64,000 nucleotides of DNA from Diplolepis rosae (taxonomy: Eukaryota > Arthropoda > Insecta > Hymenoptera > Diplolepididae). Below are positions 55,561-64,000 of this stretch, piece after piece. The notes beneath the pieces were generated by a model. It made no database searches and was not told the origin of the DNA. It saw only the letters and a list, made by a program, of their open reading frames with translations. Location of the stretch: positions 1,674,001 through 1,738,000 of the forward strand of contig JAPYXD010000753.1 of NCBI GenBank assembly GCA_030998225.1, in the 5' to 3' direction. Position 1 is the stretch's first letter, and every line of letters starts with the position of its first letter. The position numbers were made by a program, and so were the translations under genes.

Positions 55561-55810
55561 CATTTTAAGGACGTCCATGTGCGTCCAATTGCCTTTTTTA
55601 CTTCAACGTCCATAAGACGTTAATTAGACACACATGGCCGTTCTGAGAACGTCTTTAGACGTCCCAAAGACGTCTTCCAGTCGACAATACCTGTAATATT
55701 AATGTTTCGTGGACATCTAAAGTGTTACGAACGTCCTTAAGACATCAATTGGATGAGCGTCTTAAGGACGTCTTTAGGACGTTCTAAAGACGACTTGTTC
55801 CTCGTGCCTA
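55561..55810. repeat. GACGTC-rich repeat, small copy
   Basis: GGACGTCCATGTGCGTCC, AACGTCTTTAGACGTCCCAA and GGACGTCTTTAGGACGTTCT form overlapping inverted pairs. Same style as 56830-57890. Confidence 0.75.
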
Positions 55811-56545
55811 ATAGATAGATATTAAACCTTAACTATAATCTAATTTTAAAATTAAACGAATTTTTAATCCAAGATGGCGGATCAAATATGGCCAAAGTTG
55901 TCGAAATGCAAATACCATTCAATTTTCATGAATCTCATATTTTAGAGGTTTTTGATGATTGCTGTTTGAATTCAATACTTAATACACAGATTTATAAAAT
56001 AATAAAGTAATTAGTTAATATTCGATTTTGAGGATTAGTTTCCCATGACAAAATAGGGTCTGGCAACCTCTCCCTCTCTTTTTCTCACTGCTTCCTTGCC
56101 AACCAGCAGAAGGAAGACCCCCCAGGCAAAATTCCTGATCTCTATTTATTTCTTCTCGGCCTTTTATCCTTTCATCTCACCAATCTCTCCTGTCTCGACA
56201 CTCAGGATCCCTCCCTTCCTCTTTCCATCCCTTCTCAACTGAACATTTGATTTTGTTGGTTCATTGCTTCTCATCGTACTAAGCCCTCATGGGGATAAGA
56301 AATCGTGCGATTTGAAAACGACTCAGGCCTGAAATAATAATTAATGCTCAGAACTCACTACACATGTTACAATAAAGGGCTTTTCTGTAAGATTTATGAT
56401 CTTAAATTTTGCTTAGATTGAAATTGATTTCTCACTTTCAGAAAATTTTTAAGTCTGTTATTGTCTTTTGACACATTTTTATAGGATTTAATATCAAGGA
56501 ATATCTGTAGATAAATAATCAGTACAGTTTTGAAAATTAATGAAA
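55811..56545. other. Unassigned; GC-richer block at 56040-56300
   Basis: 56050-56290 is C/T-rich and GC-richer (CTCTCCCTCTCTTTTTCTCA, CCTCCCTTCCTCTTTCCATC) without an open frame. Possible regulatory or simple-sequence DNA. Confidence 0.4.
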
Positions 56546-56549
56546 ATGG

Positions 56550-56828
56550 AAAATATCGATTAATTAATCCTAGTTGAGTTTGAAATTTTTGTCACTGCCT
56601 ACATTATCGGAGGATCACTAGTCGCGTGTCAGATAGGATACGTTGTCGACAGGTGTCCTCGTAGACAATTTCAAACTCTTATATCGCAAATAATGCAAAT
56701 AAATTCAATATTTTAAAGAATTTGAAAATCTTTCTGTGGAAAAAATGACGCTTTCGACTGGAAAGCGTCATTTTTTCCACAGAAAGATTTTCAAATTCTT
56801 TAAAATATCGATTAATTAATCCTAGTTG
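56550..56828. repeat. 27-bp direct repeats enclosing a SINE-like piece and a perfect 48-bp hairpin
   Basis: The 27-bp sequence starting AAAATATCGATTAATTAATC occurs at 56550-56576 and exactly again at 56802-56828. Between them lies GTCACTGCCTACATTATCGG, the SINE-like leader seen at 4900, and then a perfect 48-bp inverted repeat, 56708-56755 with 56761-56808, around the 5-nt loop GACTG. Arm sequence TTTCTGTGGAAAAAATGACG is shared with the SINE-like copy at 4836. Confidence 0.92.
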
Positions 56829-57890
56829 GAACAGGGACATAGACGTCTTTGGAATTTCTATGTCTACCCAAAGGCTTGTGGACGTCCCATGTCTCGAAGA
56901 CGTCTTTGAGACATAAGACATTTAGAAGATGCAAATTTGACAGATATGGACGTCCTAAAGAAGTATTTTGACGTCTCAGAAACGGATATGTCCTCATGAT
57001 CACTAGGATTCAAGTTAGGAGAGGGAAATTGATGGTATATAGGACGTCTTAAAAACGTCTCGAGGACTTTAATGTGGAACTTTTTTTTATCTTCTGAACG
57101 TGTTTTGTTTGAAAGACATCTTTAAGATATGAGACTTTCTCAGGATTGCAAAAAGCCTGACACGGAAGTCCAATGGACATCTTCAAGGATTCAGAAAGAC
57201 GTCCAATGTCCCTGTACCCACTAAGATGATAATCAATCATAAAAAAAAGATGCAATGAACAGTTTTGCAAGAAACGACTCCTCTCACCATCTTAATCAAT
57301 TATTCCACTGGGCAACAAATCTAAAGACGTTCTAAGAATGTCTATAGGACGTCTTAAAGACGTCTCGAGGACTTTGATGTGAAACTTGTTTTATCTTCTG
57401 GACGTATTTTGTTTGAAAGACATCTTCAAGATATGAGACTTTCTCAGGATTACAAAAAGCCTGATACGGAAGTCCGATGGACGTCCTCAAGACTTCCGAA
57501 AGATGTCCATGTCCCTGTACGCTCTAAGATGATAGTTAATTATAAAATAAGATGCAATGAACAGTTTTTTAAGAAACGACCCCTATCCCCATCTTAACTG
57601 GGCAAAAAATCTACAGACGTTCTAAGAATGTCTATGAGACGTCTTAACGATTTAAATATCAGACTTATTATTGTTTTCTATACGTCTCATGTCTGAAGGA
57701 CGTCCTTAAGACACAAGACATCCTCAAAATGTCTGAAAACCTAAAGCTAAAGCTCGCGAGACGTCCTGATGACGTCTTGACCCAGGATATCCTGATAACG
57801 TCTTAGATAAGATATCCTGATGACGTCTTGACATAGGATATCCTAATAGCGTCTCAAGGACTTCTCTTGGATGTGCATGGTTTTATGCCC
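56829..57890. repeat. GACGTC-rich tandem repeats, ~300-bp unit, plus 26-bp repeats
   Basis: AGGACGTCTTAAAAACGTCT (57041), AGGACGTCTTAAAGACGTCT (57346) and AGACGTCTTAACG (57646) mark a period of 305 and 300 bp; whole units such as GAGACTTTCTCAGGATTRCA and AAGATGCAATGAACAGTTTT are repeated. 57765-57858 is a short tandem of about 26 bp (CCTGATGACGTCTTGAC and GATAT). 56830-57035 is a diverged unit. Open frames across it (56679-57597) are repeat by-products. Confidence 0.85.
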
Positions 57891-58310
57891 GTTGGGATTC
57901 TAGAAGTTTACAAAAGCCTGTACTATATATATATATAGTCCAGGTGGCGCTGAGTATGATAATTTAATGGTTCGAGATCAGGACATACATTCTATTACTC
58001 TTTTCTTTTCGATGACCGTTCAACCACCGTATGCGTTGAATTTTGACCCCCTCTCCCCACACTTGGTCGTTTTACTTTTCTGCTTACTGACGCAGCCCTA
58101 CGTTCCTATAAGACGAAATAACACTACTATACATATATAATACATATAAGAATGAGGTATGAAGAGCCGCCAGGTGGCCATTTTACCAACCCCTGAAATG
58201 CAGGTGTGTTGGCCAGGCACGCGCTCCCAAGCAGCCTTTGACAGAAAATTCTATAACACATATACGATCTACTTCTTTTGCAATAGTCACATTAACTCAC
58301 GTGCGTTTAA
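57891..58310. other. Unassigned, short (TA)n
   Basis: A (TA)n tract near 57924-57938; 58020-58110 is a GC-richer unique patch. No gene. Confidence 0.45.
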
Positions 58311-58440
58311 GGTAGTAAAACCACAAAAATTAGACCTCAGGCAAAAATAGATAATTTTGCTTCCAAGAATAGCAATATTATTATTGAAGGACTAATTTGA
58401 AAGAGAAAACATTATTTTCCATAAAAAAAAATTTGAAATC
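58311..58440. mobile_element. Left end of a GGTAGTT-family TTAA MITE
   Basis: TTAA (58307-58310), GGTAGTAAAACCACAAAAAT, TTAGACCTCAGGCAAAAATA. It stops abruptly after TTTGAAATC, where the GTACTGG repeat starts. Confidence 0.85.
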
Positions 58441-59040
58441 CCAGGCGGAAAAGTCGGAAGCCAGACAGTATTTACAACTGGGGCAGTACTGTGCCAGTTG
58501 TAACCGAGGAGTAATACTAGTACTGTCTGTTAATGCTGTGCCAAACATTGGTATATTACTGGCTTACTACTAGTGACGTACTGGCGCGGTATTCTTTGGC
58601 AGTACTGGTAAAACTCAGAAGTAGGGATATCATTAACAGTTGGCACTCTACTGGTTTACTACGGGCGCAGTAATGATTGCTATTAGTGGCAAAATACCAA
58701 CAAAGGAGGTGTCCAACCTTCAGAACAGTACTGGTTTAGTGCTGGCTGTATACACAATCCAAATACTGGCTATAAATCATTATAGAAATCTCATCGACAG
58801 TTGGCGCTCTACTGGTTTGCTACTACCGCTATAATAATCACTATTAATGGTCAAATACCAACAAGTGAGTTATTTCAACCTTCGGAACAGTACTGGCTTA
58901 GTGTTGGCTGTAAACAGAATACAAATACTGGCCTACATGGGAAACTCATTAAAAGTTGGTGCACAACTTGTTTACTACTGGTGCAGTACTGATTACCATT
59001 ACTGGCAAAATTCCGACAAAGGAGGTGTGCCAACCTTCAG
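58441..59040. repeat. GTACTGG-rich block inside a TTAA MITE
   Basis: Starts CCAGGCGGAAAAGTCGGA, as the array at 24726 does (CCTAGGTGGAAAAGTCGGA). Internal repeats: CAACAAAGGAGGTGTCCAAC (58696) and ACAAAGGAGGTGTGCCAACC (59014); AGTTGGCGCTCTACTGGTTT and relatives at 58636, 58799 and 58954 give a ~160-bp period. The three overlapping plus-strand frames here (58640-59110) follow that period and are not genes. Confidence 0.8.
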
Positions 59041-59195
59041 AACACTATTAAAAGTTTTGTTTTTAGTAAATTTCAAATTTTTCATGAAAACAATGTCTTT
59101 TCTTTCATAAGACACAACTGATAATATTATTTCGAGTCTTGAAATCATAGAAAAACTTTTTTTCCAGAGATCTGATTTTTGGCACAACACTCCCT
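59041..59195. mobile_element. Right end of a variant TTAA MITE
   Basis: TTCATGAAAACAATGTCTTT through TCTTGAAATCATAGAAAAAC and GATTTTTGGCACAACA matches the right end of the 34735-35401 element, but the final CTACC-TTAA is replaced by the start of the next element. Confidence 0.75.
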
Positions 59196-59463
59196 GAATC
59201 CGAAACATTAAAAATTTACTGATTCAGAGTAAAAAACCACTGTTTGGAATGTTATAAGTCTTCCACATAGAAATCAGTGGAATTTACCTGATTCCACCAG
59301 GGAAACTCACTGGTTAATCAGTGAAATATACTAGTCAACAGTGAAATTCGCTGGTCAACCAGTGAGTTTTCCTAGTGATATCAATTAAATTTCACTGATT
59401 CTATGTGGTAGAGATATACCATTCGAAACAAGGGTTTTACACTGTTTCGGATTTAGGGAGCAA
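59196..59463. mobile_element. MITE family C, CCCTGAATCCGAAACA ends
   Basis: CCCTGAATCCGAAACA at the left and TGTTTCGGATTTAGGG at the right, with GTTATAAGTCTTCCACATAG inside, as in the 23085-23305 copy. The interior has AATCAGTGGAATTTAC words. Confidence 0.75.
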
Positions 59464-60029
59464 CTACCATAGAATGAAGAATATATTATAAAATAATTCC
59501 GTTAAAGAGGTCGTTGATCAACTGACAGTTATGATGCCAATCGCGCTAACCCTTCATTCCTACCACTCGAGAAAATTTTATGGACTGATTAAGGTAATTT
59601 AATTACAACCCTGAAGTATACAGGAGTCATCTGGCCAAGACGAGACGTGCCACGCGTTTGACACGCGCCTTATGACGTCAAATTGTAATAATACTTATGG
59701 ACCCCGATACCTGTTAAATTGTAGATGGTGAACGAACGCCTTATGTTCAAGACTCTTATTCACCCGAGGGGTTATGGCTGTTGGAATCAACGGAAATCTC
59801 CAAGTGCATAAAATACGTTGAGGGCAAACCAAACAACAAGAAGGGCTAGTATGCAGACTATGAGAATTCCACAAAGAACATATTTTATCATAGAATATGG
59901 CTTCTTATAATATACTGACCATATCACACTCGTATAATTAACTACACATTTTAAAGAGGGTGAGGGGACATTTTTTCCCAAGTATTTTCCTCATACCCAG
60001 ACGAACCAATCCGTATTGTGGCGACATTC
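59464..60029. other. Unassigned sequence
   Basis: The minus-strand frame 59787-59981 (64 codons) has a hydrophobic stretch (YVLCGILIVCILALLVVWFA) that could be one membrane helix, but no start context, homology or splice support. No gene is claimed. Confidence 0.35.
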
Positions 60030-61265
60030 ACGAAAAATTCAGTACTGTGCCAGTAAGGGTTATCCGCTACTGACTTTCCACTACTGGCGCAGTACTGGCT
60101 ATCGCGAAGTTTAGTATTTCACCAGTACTGGTAAGATAGTACTCCGCCAGTACTGGTGGCAGTACTCTGCCAGTACTGGTTAGATGGTACTGACATGCAG
60201 TACTCAACCAGTACTGGTAAAGCATTATCATCCAGTACGGGCACTAATACAGCGCCCGAACTGATTGCCAGTACTGCGCCTGTACCTGGCAGTACGGGCA
60301 CAGTACTGCACCCGTTGTTAAAGTCTGATTAGGTATTCTCAATATGCACCAAAAAAAGGTTCCTTGATTCAAAAAAAAATTCCTATAGCCAAACAAATTT
60401 TTGGATTCCTATGCGACCAAGAAAACGTTTCTTTGAATTGAAGAAATTTTTTGATTGTTTTCTTTCTTGGAATTAAAGAAATAAAGTCTCCGTAGTCGCA
60501 TCCGAATCAAAATTTAACAATGGGCGCAGTAAAACGCCCGTACTGCCGGATACGGGCGCGCTACTGTCAATAAGTACTGGCGCATATACTGGTACAGTGC
60601 GGATATGATAACGCTTTGCGAGTACTGGCTTGTCGGAACTGGCTGAGTATTGTCTATCGGTATCAGTTGGTGGTAGGCTTATAATGTCATGCCATTACAG
60701 GATAACCAGTACTAGAACCGTACTGGCAAGTCAGTACTGGCCAAGTACGGCCTGTCAGTACCAGTCGGTACTGGGATTATACTGACATGCCATTAATGGC
60801 TAAACGATACTTAAACCGTACTGGAAAACCATTACTTTAACCGTACTGACAAGCCAGTACTGGGCTCAGTTGGACTTCCACAACGTGCGCGGTACTAAAC
60901 CCGTACTGCCAGATACGGGCACGGTACCGGTTATAAGTACTGGCATCCATACTGGTAGAATGTGGGGATGATAACGCATTGCAAGTACTGACTGTCAGTG
61001 CCAGTCGGTACTGGGCTTATACTGGCACGACATTGCTGGCTGACCAGTACTTAAACCATACTGGATAACCAGTACTAGAACCTTACTGGCAAACCAGTAC
61101 TGGGCTCTGTCGGACTTTCAAACGGGCGTGGTACTGCACCCGTCCCGCCGGATACGGGCTCAGTGCTGGCAATCAGCACTGTGTCTGTACTGGTGGAATA
61201 CGGGGGTGATAATGTTCCACCAATAATGGCTTGCCAGTACAGTCTAAGTACTGGTATAGTCCTGA
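60030..61265. repeat. Large GTACTGG/CCAGTAC-rich repeat block
   Basis: Well over twenty CCAGTACTGG-like words in about 1.2 kb, mixed with ACGGGCGCG-type GC-rich words. Larger units repeat: CGCCCGTACTGCCGGATACG at 60532, ACCCGTACTGCCAGATACGG near 60899 and ACCCGTCCCGCCGGATACGG near 61137, each followed by a TGATAA(C/T)G block. An unrelated segment (60310-60510, AATTCCT/AAGAAA words) interrupts it. Confidence 0.85.
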
Positions 61266-61387
61266 TGAGTATAAATCGGGAATGTATAAATAAGAAATGA
61301 AAAAGAATCAAAATATTTAACTTATTTATAGCAATTCTTTTTTCCACTTGAGTTTTCGTGAAATTTCTTTTATAAAAACTGTCCTGA

Positions 61388-61474
61388 CTATGAGATTCGA
61401 ACCTACAACCTATCTAACAACGCACCCTACGACCTACAACTAACGTTACGCTAACCGTTCGACCACGCCTATTT
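61388..61474 (-). mobile_element. tRNA-like gene remnant or SINE head
   Basis: Minus strand: GGCGTGGTCGAACGGTTAGC (box-A-like, near 61470) and GGTTCGAATCTC (box B, 61392-61403), about 50 bp apart. Acceptor and T stems pair poorly, so not a working tRNA; the A/B spacing suits an RNA polymerase III-driven SINE head or tRNA pseudogene. Confidence 0.5.
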
Positions 61475-62792
61475 CTACCAAATGAATCCTTCCAAATTGG
61501 TTAGCTATTTCATCCAAACTGAGTACTTTAATCTAATTTCGAAAAATAATTACTTGAGGATGATAAAATCGAATGAAGTAGAAAATGTATAATTCAATAC
61601 TATTATTGAAATGTTCGAAGATTTCATAGATTTTTTATGAAAGGTAATTTTTTTCTGTAGATATTTTTAAGGATTTTATTGTTAAATAAATATAGCTGAT
61701 ATTATTATTATATAATTTAAAAAACAATTGTATAATAATATTTTTAAATTATACTTAATATTTTGAAATAAAATATTATAAAATATAAAAATAATACATA
61801 TTATTTTATTAATAAATCATGGAAATAATTCATCATTTTTTCGAATTAGATGTAATAATCCATATTTGAATAACTGTGTTTTTTAAATAAAATTATAGTT
61901 GGAATTATATTTTCAGTTTAAATAATAATTTAGTACTGCGCCAGTACTACGCCAGTAATGGCAAGTCAGTAGTGGCTAACTAATTAATAACTAATTAAGC
62001 GTTGAAGATTTTTGACGATTAACGATTTCATTAGAAGTTGTTAAGATTGAAGGAAATTTCTTAGTTAAAGATAACGAAGTTGAACAAATTAGACAATTGA
62101 TTTAATTATATCAATAAGAACTGAATTCAGTTAGTCAAAGTATACCAATGTCATAAATTTTATTAACAAATGTTTCGTTTTTAATCATTTTCATATTTGT
62201 CGCTTTTGAATTTTGACACGTGTTTCCAATTAGTATGATAATTTTAGACAAATATTTTTCATCGCGTAGAAATAATTCTACATTCTACAATATAAAATTA
62301 ATTAATTCCAAATACTTCTTTGATATCAATATTATTAATTTTATAAAAAATTATTTTTAGTTTTTTTTAGATAAATATCAGTAAGGCATTTTCTAAATAT
62401 TTCAGAGTACTTCAAACTGAATTTCAACAAGTGACTTGCTAAAAATTAGAATATACTTACTGCCTTTTAGCATTTTTGAAATATTAAAAAAATAAAACAT
62501 AGTTTTTTATTTAACAGCAATCACTTACTTTTTTACAGAATTTTCTTTACTTATCTTTAGTAAGTAAAATTCAGCAAGAGATAAGCTTCATTTTAGCATA
62601 GGATTTACTATTATTAAGATTTTATTTTCTGTAATTCTCTTTTCGAGTGAATTAGTGAAAATTCTGACACTAATTTACTGCAGTAAATTTTTTTACTAAT
62701 TATTATTCGCGTTCAAGGCATTAATTGTCTTCCGGAATTGAAAAATAGCTTTCAAGTTAGTTTTTATAGTAAAAGGTATTAATAAAATAATA
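61475..62792. other. AT-rich sequence with dispersed repeats
   Basis: 61700-61925 is an inverted copy of 4563-4790. 61930-61975 has a few GTACTGG words. 62005-62200 is a copy of 7600-7795. 62200-62790 shows nothing recognisable. Confidence 0.55.
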
Positions 62793-63298
62793 AATAAAAT
62801 GGTACGTTGTTGGAAAAAATTGGCTTCTTGAAATTCCAGCTGGAAAATCCAACTGGAATCCAAATGGATTATCCGACTTGAATTTCCAGTTGGAAATCTC
62901 AGCTAGAAAGCCAACTAGATTTTCCACCTGGAGATTTTAACTGAAATTTCTAAATAAAAAATAAAGTTGGATTTCCAGCTGAAAAAAACTTTTGGAATTC
63001 TCAGCTGGAAAGACCAGTTGGAATTTCCAGCTGGATAACAAAGTTTACATCTCCCGCTGGAAATCTCAGTTAAAATTTCCAGCTGGAAAATCCAGTTAGC
63101 TGTCCAGCTTGAATTTCTAATTGGAATTTCCAGCTGAAATTTCAAGCCGGATAATCCAGACAGTATGAGTCGCTCAGGAAAACTTTTTAAGAAACTGAGA
63201 AAAAAACCAACAACCTTGGAAATGACCGATGAACCGATACGTCTGATTAAATCATTTTTGGACCCTAAAGCCAATTTTTCCAACGTACCATTTTATTA
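62793..63298. mobile_element. MITE packed with TTCCAGCTGGAA words (506 bp)
   Basis: Ends AATAAAATGGTACGTTGTTG and inverse CAACGTACCATTTTATT, with GGAAAAAATTGGCTT / AAGCCAATTTTTCC just inside. The interior 62835-63150 is a run of CAGCTGGAA-type words in both orientations at roughly 15-20 bp spacing. The minus-strand frame 62915-63283 reads repetitive NSSW/FQLEI-like peptide because of this and is not a gene. Confidence 0.85.
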
Positions 63299-64000
63299 AA
63301 ATTGAGGGTCCATACAACTTACACTACTTCTAATTAACAAAAAAATAATACAAATATTAATTGTGTCTTTCAAAATATAACAGGTTTTTTCATAGAATTT
63401 GAAGAATATTTTTTCCATTGGAAGTAGCACCTTGAGTAAATTCATAGCTTTACAGATAAAAAATTTGATAGACAAATGTCATATATGATTAATCTTAATT
63501 ACCATTTTTCGGATGCAAGTATAGTTTTCATTCCAACCGAAAAATCATCAAGAGTAATTATTACCAAAAAACATGTCCATGTTTTTTTATAAACATTGAA
63601 TCAATTTGGTATAAAATGTTTCAAATAACTCTTTATTTTCTTTCAAAACGTCTTTCATATGATTTTATGACTCGAAATAATATTATCATTCGTGTCTTAT
63701 GAAAAAAAACATTGTTTTTATGAAAAATAGTAATTTACGAAAAATAATACTTTTAATAATGCTTTTTTTGATAGAATTTTTCCTTACTATCGCTTTTTAC
63801 CAATTTTTAAAAAATGACTGAATTTTCAAAAATTATGGCTCATTTCCTCGGAGAAAATATTCTCTACAACTCTCTTTCCAATTTTGAAAGTAAATTTCTC
63901 AGTGACTGCAATCGTTAAAAGAATTGTTTAAAAAGAAACATTTATTTTTAAAAGTAACTATATTTGAATATTTATTACTTATTTTCAAAATTCGAAAAAG
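63299..64000. other. Unassigned, ending in a TTAA-MITE-like fragment
   Basis: 63640-64000 resembles the interior of the TTAA foldback family (TTCCTTACTATCGCTTTTTACCA, CATTTCCTCGGAGAAAATAT, TCTCTACAAC) and runs off the right edge. 63300-63640 has no recognised feature. Confidence 0.45.

Noticed and set aside
59787..59981. Small membrane protein gene
   Set aside because: One hydrophobic stretch in a 64-codon frame without start context, splice or poly(A) support; chance in AT-rich DNA is likely.
61388..61474. Functional tRNA gene
   Set aside because: Box A and B are present, but the acceptor and T stems do not pair well enough for a working tRNA.
62915..63283. 122-codon minus-strand frame
   Set aside because: Its repetitive peptide comes from the CAGCTGGAA microrepeats of the MITE.

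Overview
The window is AT-rich animal DNA and looks like an arthropod, most likely an insect with a large, repeat-loaded genome. The evidence is a spliced acid-lipase gene of the kind that is multicopy in insects, mariner-type transposase fossils, a non-LTR retrotransposon carrying an RNase H domain, and very many short non-autonomous DNA elements with exact TA, TTAA or 8-bp target duplications. I cannot name the species. Nothing points to a bacterial, viral or organellar source, and I see no CRISPR array, rRNA or intact tRNA gene.

Only one gene can be fully assembled: a minus-strand secreted acid lipase with 8 exons between 33449 and 39897 (427 residues), with its Ser-Asp-His triad and all splice phases consistent. 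Its introns 3 and 6 are swollen by transposable elements. A second, weaker candidate is a small acidic-protein gene or gene remnant on the plus strand (29152-29860, poly(A) signal at 29874). Broken transposon genes are the 5'-truncated, frameshifted LINE at 26957-28956, an internally deleted mariner at 51145-52036 and a second mariner N-terminal fragment at 50399-50683.

Layout: 1-2510 is a ~183-bp satellite array (running off the left edge) interrupted by a MITE. 2.5-15 kb is a mixture of MITEs, SINE-like heads and GC-richer unique islands of unknown role. 15.2-18.0 kb is one TTAA-flanked element nested inside another, both with perfect terminal repeats. 18-26.7 kb holds more TTAA foldback elements, a GTACTGG-rich repeat and AT-rich spacer. 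27-29.1 kb is LINE-derived. 31.1-31.7 kb is a foldback element. 33.4-39.9 kb is the lipase gene. 40.4-47.2 kb is hAT-, TA- and TTAA-type MITEs, several of them nested. 48.5-49.5 kb is a long CGGATT-rich palindrome in a TTAA element. 50.4-52 kb is mariner. 52.6-53.9 kb is a GTAAC/GTTAC-rich array. 54.2-55.0 kb is a giant near-perfect hairpin. 55.5-57.9 kb is rich in GACGTC. 58.3-63.3 kb is GTACTGG-rich and CAGCTGG-rich elements.

The main theme is unusual. Many of the repeat families are built internally from degenerate copies of one short palindromic word, a different word in each family (CAGTGAAA/TTTCACTG, CCAGTACTGG, AGACGTCT, TGTTACGTAACA, TTCCAGCTGGAA, AATCCGAAT/ATTCGGATT). At least five different families use TTAA targets with G-starting ends. 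No metabolic or regulatory circuit is visible beyond the lone lipase.
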